DNA from: Draconibacterium orientale
GTDB lineage: Bacteria; Bacteroidota; Bacteroidia; Bacteroidales; JAADGE01
Assembly (NCBI GenBank): GCA_020718265.1
Contig: DYSM01000011.1
Location: forward strand, 1 to 24,004
Direction of reading: 5' to 3'
Length of the DNA stretch: 24,004 nucleotides
In this document: piece by piece, positions 15,801-22,532 of the stretch
How positions within the stretch are numbered: the stretch's first letter is position 1
Layout: each line of letters starts with the position of its first letter
The notes under the pieces: generated by a model
Databases searched by the model: none
What the model was told of the DNA's origin: nothing
What the model saw: only the letters and a program-made list of their open reading frames with translations
Translations under genes and position numbers: made by a program

Positions 15801-17040
15801 TATTGAAAATTTCGTCATGTCCGTCCAAAAACGCAGGAACATAAATAATTTTCAAGTCGCTTTCCGGACTGTTTTTTACATTTTTACGACGAAGCGAAGC
15901 CAAAATAGGGTCAAAATCTTCGTTATGTAATTCGTGCGACAAAAATGAGTCGCCGATATGTTCTACACTGTTGTTTTCCAATTTTCGTTTCAACGATTTA
16001 CGAGGTCCGTAAATATTACTCGGAACGAGAATAAAGAAAATCACTTTTGCTCCTAACTTTTTATCGGACAAACGCTTGAAAGCTGAAGTTAAAAGTCCGA
16101 ATCCTTTATTATAATATTCATAAAGTCCGCTTGTGAACACGAATCTTGTATCTTCCGGAAGTTCCTCGTTGAGCATTGCTTGGGCGACTTCTCGAATGCG
16201 CGCACGCGATTTTTCACGTTTTTCTTGAATAACATCATCGGGCACAAGAATATGCTTATCATAACCGTTGGGCGTAATTATGTCCGGGCGTTTGCCGTTA
16301 AAAATTTCGCAATGTTTCGCTGTAAATTCACTGATTGCGGTAAAATAGTCGGCGTTCTCGGCAGCTTTTTTTTCCAAAGAATGATTTGCGGAAATTCCGT
16401 ATTCATTCGTTTTGGTATGCACATCAACACCTTCGAGGCTATTATGGAATCGTTCGCCGTTTTCGGCAAGTGTACGTGCAACGATTGATGCGTGCGCCGT
16501 AAAAACAGTTGCGACCTGGGCGACCCTGTCTTTCAAATACAGCACGCCTGTTCCGGTGTTCCAATCGTGAAACTGAGCAACAGCACGCGTTTCAGGATTA
16601 AAATAAAGTTGCGAAAATCCGTCAATGGTTTTTCCGACTGCATATCCGAACGTTGCAGGCTCTATGTAGTCCCACTGCCCCATTAAGGAATTTAGCCCGA
16701 ATTTGTTCCAAAAATCTTTAAATATTTCGTCTTTATGTGCAATAAAAGCAGAAAAATCAATTAGGATTACCACCGGACGATCGGGCAAATGCCAATATCC
16801 GGGGCGAACACGAAAGCCGTTTTGGGCGGCAAAATGTTGAAGTTCGGGAAACAGACTAAGATCTTCATCGAAATCCGGATTTTGTTTGGCTTCTTTCCAA
16901 ATATCGGGTCCGAGAAGGATATAATTATTTCCGAAATCGTTTTTTAGATATCCGGATTTTCCGGAAATGACGTTATATATTCCGTCTGTTTTGTTACAGA
17001 CTTCCCAACTGATTTCAAAAATGTAATTTGGTCTTGACAT
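12835..17040 (-). CDS. Fused GT3 glycogen synthase and GT35 alpha-glucan phosphorylase
   Basis: The 1401-residue protein joins two enzymes of storage glucan metabolism. Residues 1 to about 560 resemble eukaryote-type (GT3) glycogen synthase: the start NYIFEISWEVCNKTDGIYNV, and the acceptor-side motif PAYYEPWGYTVQETLALS near residue 430. A phosphorylase follows: its DUF3417-like entry WRTLSVKPEVTGKLQGLEEI (about 573), FGLANIVKIYSGGLGILAGD (about 670), and the PLP-binding lysine in SGTSGMKAVMNG (K1156). The last 110 residues form a beta-rich appendix (VVELHLSDP to SYIRWI). The synthase half transfers glucose from an activated sugar to glucan; the phosphorylase half releases glucose-1-phosphate. 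Such fusions are recalled from other Bacteroidetes. It is a single gene, flanked by a terminator. No frame break was seen across 4.2 kb. Cytoplasmic. Confidence 0.92.
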   Translation of the reverse strand: MSRPNYIFEISWEVCNKTDGIYNVISGKSGYLKNDFGNNYILLGPDIWKEAKQNPDFDEDLSLFPELQHFAAQNGFRVRPGYWHLPDRPVVILIDFSAFIAHKDEIFKDFWNKFGLNSLMGQWDYIEPATFGYAVGKTIDGFSQLYFNPETRAVAQFHDWNTGTGVLYLKDRVAQVATVFTAHASIVARTLAENGERFHNSLEGVDVHTKTNEYGISANHSLEKKAAENADYFTAISEFTAKHCEIFNGKRPDIITPNGYDKHILVPDDVIQEKREKSRARIREVAQAMLNEELPEDTRFVFTSGLYEYYNKGFGLLTSAFKRLSDKKLGAKVIFFILVPSNIYGPRKSLKRKLENNSVEHIGDSFLSHELHNEDFDPILASLRRKNVKNSPESDLKIIYVPAFLDGHDEIFNIKYLDFLIGFDSGVFPAYYEPWGYTVQETLALSIPAVTTDATGIGSWLLNEGFRDEKCIRVMHRTDDNDLDVINELVEIIESYTNYSNSERIEIRKRAHDIAKKATWDTLLPELYEMFSKVSENIKPEVRASIAPGVARSKFKQVETFKSNKPVWRTLSVKPEVTGKLQGLEEIAKNIWWAWDYEAVDLFREIAEKTVKEACIDPIAVLKTVSYERFSALERDDNFVQKYKRVYKRFRDYMDTPHHPELPTVSYFSMEFGLANIVKIYSGGLGILAGDYLKQASDSNYNMVGVGLFYRQGYFTQQITAQGEQNPVYESQRFNELPAEIIKDEKGEVLVIQVAFPGRIVNAQIWRLHVGRIDLLLLDTDREDNREEDRLITYRLYGGDNEHRLKQEMILGIGGIRVLQKLGYQQEVYHCNEGHAAFIGFERINYLVNNYKLSFTEALEVVRASTLFTTHTPVPAGHDAFDENMIMTYMGHYPERFGIGWQEFVNLGKAVPNKVGEEFSMSVLAANISQEINGVSRLHGDVTKRDIFPTLWEGYFPEELHIGYVTNGVHDKTWTSKAWQKVLTDANGNIDFTKVNHLNDEQIYKIRKSAKERLIEYIKGRLDDPKIMRNDDPKYIVQVKNALDPDALTIGFARRFATYKRGKLLFTDIERIKKIVSNTDRPVQFLFAGKAHPADKGGQAIIKEITEISKRPEFYGKVLFLENYNMNLAKELVQGVDIWLNTPTRPLEASGTSGMKAVMNGVMNFSVLDGWWCEGYREGAGWALPEKSTYENEDMQNNLDAEMIYQILEDEIIPLYYDRDENGMSKNWIQYVRRCVAEIAPEFTTKRMIDDYNERFYGKLRARTHVVNEKNFKKANEISAWKRKFTSKWNDIEVVELHLSDPVKDPLVPGEKYYGELVLDLKEIAHENIGVEMVVTESDLDGQKNVIKIEKLEYEKAEGTRAHYSIVINPPRPGNYDFAFRMFPKNKDLPHRQDFSYIRWI

Positions 17041-17149
17041 ATTACAAGAATTTTGCGGTGTATTAGTTGGCGAAATTATAAATTTTTTTGTAAATTACCA
17101 TTTAAAAATGTTTTTTTTGACAAGGATTTCTCCGTAAACGTTTGCAAAA

Positions 17150-18274
17150 TCAATTCGGGAAATATAAAATTTGAAAAGCAGCTTGGTTGAGCTCACGTCG
17201 AAATTCGGTGCGAGAGTCCTGCACAACATTCCGTCCGATGATTCGGTCATCGTCGTGAATTACAAGCACTTTATACGGGTCGAGCACCGTAACACCTTCG
17301 GGTTTGTGCGCAAATTCATAAGGTGTTCCTTCGAGGTCTCGTACGAGTTGCGGTTCTTTGTTGAGAAAAAAATCGTCGAGCGGCAAAATCCACAAATAAC
17401 CGCCTACCTTATCGTCCGATTTTCCGGATTTGAATGAGGTAAGCAGCAGCAACCGATTATTAAAAGTGTCATATTCCAAACCGGACAATCCAATATCGTC
17501 TTTGATTAATCCTGCTTTATCATTTTCAAAGCGATAGAGAACTTTTAATTCCGACGTAAATACCAACTCGCCGGCTTCGACCTTATAATCAGCTCCGAGA
17601 ATAATAACATTGGTCTGAAATTCGCCGTCTTTGTAGCTTTTACCGGACTCGCGTACACCGATAAAAAACTGATATTCCGTGCAAGCCAAACCACCAATTT
17701 TAAAATACGGCGGTCCTTGCGGAAACTTTCGTGTTCGTAAAGCGCGCGAAATCTGTTGCCGCAATTTGAGCGAACTCGAACGCCCGTCTCTGTAAGTTTC
17801 AAATGCAAGAATCTCTTCCTTTGGGTCGTTCAAATTTATGGTAATCAACATGTTGTAATAATCCCAATCGGACGGTTCTTTGGTCATTCTATCGAAACCG
17901 GTTGTTAAAAACATGTAATTTTGCATCGGCGTAACAGCCATGTCTTCCAATTTAACTGCATTCAAAACATGGTGTTGTCCGTAATGTGTGAAATCTTTTC
18001 GACGAAGCGGAACTTGAAACGGTCCGCCGAACAACGATGTCGTTCCCGGAATGCGTTTGTCGCTCACAAAAAATAAACTGTCATGATAATACGCCACTCC
18101 GGAAAGTTCACAGGACACAGGCGTATGGTCATCGTTGAATATTTTTAGGGGAAAACATTCCATAAAGCCTTCTTCCAAAACATAGGCAATATATTCATAT
18201 TCAGGCTTTTCCGAACAAGATGTTTGAAAAAATCCAAACAAAATCAAAACGTATATCACACGTTTCAAACTCAT
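17150..18274 (-). CDS. Predicted lipoprotein, beta-propeller-like, function unknown
   Basis: The 374-residue protein has a signal peptide ending FGFFQTSC-S, so Cys20 is a likely lipidation site (Q at -3 is unusual, S at -1 is normal). The body shows repeated beta-propeller-style strands: ELSGVAYYHDSLFFVSDKR, VKLEDMAVTPMQNYMFLTTG, IGGLACTEYQFFIGVRESG, IGLSGLEYDTFNNRLLLLTS and KPEGVTVLDPYKVLVIHDDD. This resembles phytase-like or DUF3616-type propellers, but no catalytic signature can be named. It overlaps the upstream PAS gene by 4 nt (ATGA) and must be co-translated with it. It is probably attached to a membrane facing the periplasm or surface. A sensory partner of the PAS protein is possible. 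Confidence 0.75.
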   Translation of the reverse strand: MSLKRVIYVLILFGFFQTSCSEKPEYEYIAYVLEEGFMECFPLKIFNDDHTPVSCELSGVAYYHDSLFFVSDKRIPGTTSLFGGPFQVPLRRKDFTHYGQHHVLNAVKLEDMAVTPMQNYMFLTTGFDRMTKEPSDWDYYNMLITINLNDPKEEILAFETYRDGRSSSLKLRQQISRALRTRKFPQGPPYFKIGGLACTEYQFFIGVRESGKSYKDGEFQTNVIILGADYKVEAGELVFTSELKVLYRFENDKAGLIKDDIGLSGLEYDTFNNRLLLLTSFKSGKSDDKVGGYLWILPLDDFFLNKEPQLVRDLEGTPYEFAHKPEGVTVLDPYKVLVIHDDDRIIGRNVVQDSRTEFRRELNQAAFQILYFPN

Positions 18275-18966
18275 GCAGGCGTGTGCGGTTTGGAAAGATT
18301 GTCAATAATGCCGAGCCCTATCGGTTTTCCGTCCGCGCCGGGCAAAGCGAAAACGGTACGGTAAAATTGCGTTCCCAAACCCGATTGCACAGGATAACTC
18401 ACTGCTCCGTTGCCGTTTAGAACGTTATGAATATGCAGCTGCTCAACGGGCAATGCCAAATCCGTGATGAAATTTGACTTCGATTTTGCCTGCAAATCGG
18501 CAATGGTAAGTTTGTAAAAATGTTCAAATGAACGATTTAGCCATTGAATTTCGCCGTTCGTTCGAGCAATAAGCAGGGGCGATTCCACATTATCTAACAG
18601 AACGGATAATTGACGAATGCGATTTTCGCGTAATTCAATTTCTTTATTTTGAATAGAAAGTAACTCTGTGGTTTTCTTGGTTTTACCATAAAAAAGTAAA
18701 AGCGTAAAAAGTCCCAAGAAGAACATAAACAGTGTGGCAGACAGTAACACAAATTTATAAGTTTGTTGTTCGTTTGCTTTGGTCTGAGCCTCAATGAGTT
18801 TGAATTGCAAATCTCCGATTTCCTGCAAATGCGAATTTTCGGGAAATATTTTTTCGGGAAAATCCGTTTTTTTAATCAAACTACTGTCCGGCACTTGTGC
18901 ATAAAGGCTTACTGAAAACAAAATACCGAACATTATCAGAAAAAAAATAAATTTATAATATTTCAT
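18271..18966 (-). CDS. Membrane-anchored PAS-domain protein without a kinase domain
   Basis: Starting at the ATG at 18966 the protein has 231 residues. It has a signal-like first helix (KFIFFLIMFGILFSVSLYA), a short periplasmic segment (about 22-68), a second helix (VLLSATLFMFFLGLFTLLLF, about 73-93), a coiled coil (KTTELLSIQNKEIELRENRIRQLSVLL) and one PAS domain (about 125-225; VESPLLIARTNGEIQWLNRSFEHFYKL). It then stops where a histidine kinase domain would normally begin. The architecture is that of a truncated or output-less sensor. The frame extends to a TTG at 18993, but that codon lies in a TAATTTTG promoter-like box on this strand. Its TGA overlaps the ATG of the lipoprotein gene. Confidence 0.8.
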   Translation of the reverse strand: MKYYKFIFFLIMFGILFSVSLYAQVPDSSLIKKTDFPEKIFPENSHLQEIGDLQFKLIEAQTKANEQQTYKFVLLSATLFMFFLGLFTLLLFYGKTKKTTELLSIQNKEIELRENRIRQLSVLLDNVESPLLIARTNGEIQWLNRSFEHFYKLTIADLQAKSKSNFITDLALPVEQLHIHNVLNGNGAVSYPVQSGLGTQFYRTVFALPGADGKPIGLGIIDNLSKPHTPA

Positions 18967-18990
18967 TGAACTGTGTCTGAAAATTTGGCT

Positions 18991-18998
18991 CAAAATTA
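18991..18998 (-). promoter_or_regulatory. Candidate -7 element of the PAS/lipoprotein operon
   Basis: The plus-strand CAAAATTA reads TAATTTTG on the minus strand, matching TAnnTTTG, 24 nt before the ATG at 18966. No clear -33 TTG was found. Confidence 0.35.
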
Positions 18999-19034
18999 AT
19001 GAAAACCTTTATATTTACGATTATTTGACTGAGG

Positions 19035-19065
19035 TTTGTCAGCAAAAAAAAAATAATTATTTTTG
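19035..19065 (+). promoter_or_regulatory. Bacteroidota-type promoter
   Basis: TTTG (19035-19038) and TATTTTTG (19058-19065) are 19 nt apart, a full match to the -33/-7 arrangement. The transcript would start near 19072, leaving a leader of about 43 nt before the GTG at 19115. This rules out the TTG at 19025 as start codon. Confidence 0.65.
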
Positions 19066-19114
19066 TACATCGAATTTCTTTAAAATATTACAAAATCATA
19101 CAAAATTTTTAGCT

Positions 19115-19648
19115 GTGAAATATCTGATTATCCTAATTTTTTCAACTGTTTTTTTTAGCCTAAAAGCTCAGGATTTAAACTCCGAATTGGAAATTTACAG
19201 CGATAATTTGGTCTTTTTGCGCCGTTTAGACCGCGCATTTTCGACTTCTGAAAACAACGTTTTTGCCAACGGAATTTTTGTTCCGAAAACTAAAATCGGA
19301 AAAAAAGGCATGAGCTTGATACTTTCGGATGTAAAAGATGTAAGAAAAGTGCTCGAAGACGGCGAGGGTGCATTTGACCAAGACCACTTGTCTGATTTAA
19401 TCGAAATTAACCAAAAGATTGAAACACTGAAAGTTACGCTTGTAAGCCGTGCAATATTTGTCGTATTCCTCGACACGCAAGCAGACGAGTTGGGCTTTCT
19501 TAAATTTGGCGCAAAACGCAAACTCAAGAAAGCCGTAGAACTTGTTCCGAAAGCTTCCGCCGAAGATTTGCGCGAACTTTGGGGCGATTCGGCAAACGAA
19601 CTCGACACAACTATTCAAGGCGTAATTGAAGCCATAAATAATTACTAA
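19115..19648 (+). CDS. Small exported protein of unknown function
   Basis: From a GTG start at 19115 the protein has 177 residues. A clear signal peptide comes first (KYLIILIFSTVFFSLKAQD; cleavage probably after KAQ or SLKA). The mature part is mostly alpha-helical and charged: LDRAFSTSENNVFANGIFV, KKGMSLILSDVKDVRKVLEDGE, DLIEINQKIETLKVTLVSRAIFVVFLD and a helical tail. No family was recognised. The codon pattern resembles the housekeeping genes rather than the AT-rich cassette downstream. It is transcribed alone from a good promoter. It is likely periplasmic. Confidence 0.72.
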   Translation: MKYLIILIFSTVFFSLKAQDLNSELEIYSDNLVFLRRLDRAFSTSENNVFANGIFVPKTKIGKKGMSLILSDVKDVRKVLEDGEGAFDQDHLSDLIEINQKIETLKVTLVSRAIFVVFLDTQADELGFLKFGAKRKLKKAVELVPKASAEDLRELWGDSANELDTTIQGVIEAINNY

Positions 19649-19657
19649 ATAATTGAG

Positions 19658-19665
19658 TAACTTTG
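19658..19665 (+). promoter_or_regulatory. Candidate -7 element of the HEAT-repeat gene
   Basis: TAACTTTG matches TAnnTTTG and is 23 nt before the ATG at 19689. No TTG lies at the proper -33 distance. Confidence 0.35.
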
Positions 19666-19688
19666 CATTTTGAAAATACCCCAAATAA

Positions 19689-20161
19689 ATGATTACAAAA
19701 GAATTCATAACGGAGTTGAAGCATAAAGGAAACGGAGATATTGCCGAACTAATTAAAAATCAGAGAGACATTGGAACAATAAACTTTATTCTCGAAAGTT
19801 TAGGACAACTGCCAAGTAACTTTAACAGTACTTTTTTATACGAACTTTTAGGACACCAACATCACCAAGTCAGATTAAACGCTGTAAAAAATATAGGTAA
19901 ACTTCACAAAAACACCGACATTTCAAAACTTACAGAACTCTATAGAACAGAAACCGATACAAGCGTAAGGCGTGAAATAATATCGGCAGGCAACGGAAAA
20001 GCGAAAACAAACCCCTGTTATTTGAATTCTTAGACGACCAAGACCATAAAATTGTTTGTCAGGCAATACGCGGTCTTTTGGTTTTTGAAAAAGATGACGA
20101 TGTTGAAGAACAGACCAAGAAAAAACTAAATTCTTTAACACCAAACGAATTTTTTATCTAA
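19689..20161 (+). pseudogene. HEAT-repeat protein gene, frameshifted
   Basis: The first frame (19689-20033) encodes HEAT-like helices: FITELKHKGNGDIAELIKNQ, INFILESLGQLPSNF, QVRLNAVKNIGKLHK and DTSVRREIIS. After that the sensible protein continues in the +2 frame from about 19985 as GRQRKSENKPLLFEFLDDQD, then HKIVCQAIRGLLVFE, and stops at 20159-20161. The break follows TCGGCA. A deletion between repeated TCGGCA(A) units (7 bp) would explain the loss of an Ile-Gly pair and the shift; this is inferred. Similar HEAT proteins are recalled next to DNA methyltransferases of restriction-modification systems, which would fit the endonuclease remnant at 22111-22428. Confidence 0.75.
20151..20161 (+). 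repeat. 11-bp direct repeat, left boundary of the DUF262/HEPN cassette
   Basis: TTTTTATCTAA is repeated at 22125-22135. The left copy holds the stop of the broken HEAT gene, and the right copy holds the stop of the 69-residue gene. It is AT-rich, so chance is possible, but the position at both edges of the cassette is notable. TAAATTTG at 20159-20166 overlaps it and could be the -7 element of the cassette. Confidence 0.5.
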
Positions 20162-20236
20162 ATTTGCATGAAGCTATGTTGCATTTGTGGCGTGTATTCA
20201 GCTTTTAAATTAAATATGCTCAAAAAAAATAGTAAT

Positions 20237-21307
20237 ATGATTAATATAAAAGAATTAGAAAAACAAATATCTGAGAAAAAAAATTCATTACGAACTGACA
20301 GATTAGATATGTCTTTCGGTGAATTAATGAATCTGTATGAAGATGGTTCGTTATTTATTACGCCTGAATATCAACGTGCCTTCAGGTGGAAAATAGAACA
20401 GCAAACCAAATTTATTGAATCTATTCTTTTGGGAATCCCAATTCCACCAATCTTTGTTGCAGAAGATTCGACGAAAGAACAACAAATAAGATGGGAGCTA
20501 GTTGATGGCTTGCAAAGATTATCAACTATATTTTCATTTTTTGGAATATTGAAAGATGTTAAAGAAGAGAAAAATAATTTAAAATTAATAGAAGGTTCTA
20601 TAATAAAGGGACTAAAAGATTATACAAGCGACACTTTTAGTGCTTTATCTAAATTTACAATAAAAAGAGCTGTTTGTCGTGTAGAAATAATTCGCTGGGA
20701 TAGTGCTGTTGATATGAGATATGAATTATTTAACAGATTGAATACAGGAGGAGAACCATTATCAGACCAAGAAATTCGGAATTGTGTATTTCGTGGAATT
20801 GATAATAAGTTAAATCAAATTCTTAGAGATGTTGGAAACAGCCCGGATTTTAAAAAGATTATTGAACCAACTGAAAAACAGGTCGAAACAATGTTCTGTG
20901 AAGAACTTGTTTTACGTTTTTTTGCTTTAAAAAATTTCGGATTAGTTTTAAAAACTAATATTCAAGAACATCTTACCGAATACATGGAAAAAGTGTCAAA
21001 AAGTGAAATAGTTTTTGAGTTTGATAAAGAAAAAAATAAAATAATAGAATTGATTACGTTTTTGAACACTAATTTTGATTATAAAATATTTCGTGCTTCA
21101 AACGGAATTTTCACTCCGGCATTGTTTGATGTAATCATGATTGTTTTGGAGACATATTTTGATTTTTATTCAAAAAATCCGGAAAAATTTAAAATTAAAA
21201 TCGAAGAATTTAAAAAAAGTGATTCTTTCAAAGAAGCAAGTAAAATATATTCATCGGGAAGACTGAAAAATAGAATTGATGCAGCACTTGAAATTTTTAA
21301 AATATGA
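20237..21307 (+). CDS. DUF262 domain protein (ParB/GmrSD-N-like NTPase), partner of HEPN nuclease
   Basis: From the ATG at 20237 the protein has 356 residues. The DUF262 core is clear: MSFGELMNLYEDGSLFITPEYQRAFRW, KFIESILLGIPIPPIFV, the D-G-x-Q-R motif as ELVDGLQRLSTIFSFF (D90), and RLNTGGEPLSDQEIRNCVF. The frame is open to an ATG at 20168 and has another at 20216. The later start fits the usual family N terminus (MINIKELEKQISEKK), and a candidate -7 element lies at 20159-20166. DUF262 proteins are ParB-fold nucleotide-binding modules of defence systems such as GmrSD. There is no DUF1524 nuclease half; the HEPN gene that overlaps by 4 nt presumably supplies the nuclease. Composition is more AT-rich than the neighbours. 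Confidence 0.85.
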   Translation: MINIKELEKQISEKKNSLRTDRLDMSFGELMNLYEDGSLFITPEYQRAFRWKIEQQTKFIESILLGIPIPPIFVAEDSTKEQQIRWELVDGLQRLSTIFSFFGILKDVKEEKNNLKLIEGSIIKGLKDYTSDTFSALSKFTIKRAVCRVEIIRWDSAVDMRYELFNRLNTGGEPLSDQEIRNCVFRGIDNKLNQILRDVGNSPDFKKIIEPTEKQVETMFCEELVLRFFALKNFGLVLKTNIQEHLTEYMEKVSKSEIVFEFDKEKNKIIELITFLNTNFDYKIFRASNGIFTPALFDVIMIVLETYFDFYSKNPEKFKIKIEEFKKSDSFKEASKIYSSGRLKNRIDAALEIFKI

Positions 21308-21951
21308 TAACTGTTATTAATGAAATAAAACAAGAAAACGAATGGAGACAAAAAGATTTTGCAAATATGAAATTTTTATATTCTGAAATTTCTAATGAAC
21401 TCCAACCTCTTTTCTTAAGAATGACAATACCTTATCTTTATGCTCATTGGGAGGGTTTTGCACTTGATTCGCTAAGAAAAGTTGTTAATTACTTCAATAA
21501 ATTAAAATTACAACATAAAGACGTAAAAATCAATCTTTTTGTATTAAGTTTAAACGATAAATTTAATTTTCTTAAAACGAAACAATCCTTTTCTCAAAAA
21601 TGTGAATTTTCCGAGAACTTTTTACAAAGTTTACAGAATGATTTAAAATTTGATAAAAAAAATATTAACACAAAATCTAATTTAAGGTTCGATGTTTTAA
21701 CAGAATTATGTGAAATCTTTGGTTTTGAATTAAACAAATTTGATCAATTTAAAAGAGACCTTGACCAATTTGTAAATATAAGAAATTCCATTGCACATGG
21801 GGAAAATAGTTATGTGTTGGATATTGAAAATTTTGAAAAATATCTTAATTTAGTTAATGAATTGATGTTTCAATTACAAACAGAAATAGAAATTTATCTC
21901 TCAGAAAAAAAATATCTAAAACAAAATGAAGTCCAAAATACAAATAAGTGA
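21304..21951 (+). CDS. HEPN-like nuclease of the MAE_28990/MAE_18760 type (RiboL-PSP-HEPN)
   Basis: The 215-residue all-helical protein has YLYAHWEGFALDSLRKVVNYFNKL at about 42-65, typical of this HEPN family. Near the C terminus is the catalytic R-x4-H motif in NIRNSIAHGENSY (R160, H165). HEPN proteins of this kind are ribonucleases found in toxin-antitoxin and anti-phage systems. It overlaps the DUF262 gene as ATGA, so translation is coupled. That gene pair is a recurrent association (recalled). The next small gene starts 26 nt before this stop. Codon use is strongly AT-biased, like the DUF262 gene and unlike ppk, era or def, which suggests transfer. Confidence 0.85.
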   Translation: MITVINEIKQENEWRQKDFANMKFLYSEISNELQPLFLRMTIPYLYAHWEGFALDSLRKVVNYFNKLKLQHKDVKINLFVLSLNDKFNFLKTKQSFSQKCEFSENFLQSLQNDLKFDKKNINTKSNLRFDVLTELCEIFGFELNKFDQFKRDLDQFVNIRNSIAHGENSYVLDIENFEKYLNLVNELMFQLQTEIEIYLSEKKYLKQNEVQNTNK

Positions 21952-22135
21952 AAATGATAAAATATTTTCTACAGGTGTTCATTTAAAGCCGGTAGAATGT
22001 GTCATAAATAAAAAAAAACAGTGGCGTTGGGTTGCAGTTGGTTTTGAAGATGATACTTTCTTTGATGGTGAAATAATTGATGTTTGTGATTATGCTGAAA
22101 ATTTCAATGAATTGATGAAAGACGTTTTTATCTAA
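21926..22135 (+). CDS. Small protein overlapping the HEPN gene, unknown function
   Basis: The 69-residue protein starts at an ATG inside the last codons of the HEPN gene (26-nt overlap, different frame) and ends KDVFI at 22135. The text is protein-like: STGVHLKPVECV, then KKKQWRWVAVGFEDDTFFDG. There is no signal peptide or membrane helix. Its position suggests a third member of the cassette, for example an antitoxin-like or accessory factor, but nothing in the sequence proves this. Its stop lies in the right copy of the 11-bp direct repeat. Confidence 0.55.
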   Translation: MKSKIQISENDKIFSTGVHLKPVECVINKKKQWRWVAVGFEDDTFFDGEIIDVCDYAENFNELMKDVFI

Positions 22136-22428
22136 TCAAAGGCAATACATACTCGCGCTGCGAAGTAAAAATGATGGGGCGCGGCAATCCGGAAAGCGCA
22201 GATGCAATTTTTGCTCGAGAAAGTGATGTTTTCGTTGCAGATAAACTCTCCGTTTTAAACAAACATCAAGCTGATATGCTAAAAGTGAAGTGGGTTGAAT
22301 TACGCGGAGAAAATGGATATCAACGTTTTGCAACTGTTTTACAACAACTTGGCATTCCATATACAGAATACAGCGGAAATTTAGATACACATTTGGATAA
22401 GATACTGAGTGAACTGTTTGATAAATAA
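22111..22428 (+). pseudogene. C-terminal remnant of a probable type II restriction endonuclease
   Basis: The frame is open from 22111. Protein-like sequence begins at about RRFYLIKGNTYSRCEVKMMG and continues RGNPESADAIFARESDVFVADKLS and VKWVELRGENGYQRFATVLQ to the stop at 22428. No start codon precedes the homologous part (first ATG 22171), so the N-terminal portion is missing. CEVKMMG fits the E-x-K half of a PD-(D/E)xK nuclease site. The GNPESADA...FVADKLS...ELRGENGY pattern is recalled from CfrBI-like restriction enzymes; this is from memory and should be searched. Its upstream end runs into the 11-bp repeat at the edge of the DUF262/HEPN cassette, so the cassette probably replaced or interrupted this gene. 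Confidence 0.6.
22125..22135 (+). repeat. 11-bp direct repeat, right boundary of the DUF262/HEPN cassette
   Basis: TTTTTATCTAA is identical to 20151-20161. The distance between copies is 1974 bp. It overlaps both the stop of the 69-residue gene and the beginning of the endonuclease remnant in another frame. Confidence 0.5.
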
Positions 22429-22532
22429 AAACGAAATAAACATAAGATATCACTATTTATTTTTCTGAAAAAATTGAGCAAAGCTGAAATACTTAGATAA
22501 CAAATAAAATCGTAACAAACTTTTTTTTACAA

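Noticed and set aside
19025..19114. N-terminal extension of the exported protein from a TTG at 19025
   Set aside because: A full promoter match lies at 19035-19065, inside that extension, and the signal peptide begins exactly after the GTG at 19115.
20168..20236. N-terminal extension of the DUF262 protein (MKLCCICGVYSAFKLN)
   Set aside because: The extension does not resemble the family, and a candidate -7 element overlaps its start. The ATG at 20237 gives the usual N terminus, although the earlier start cannot be excluded.
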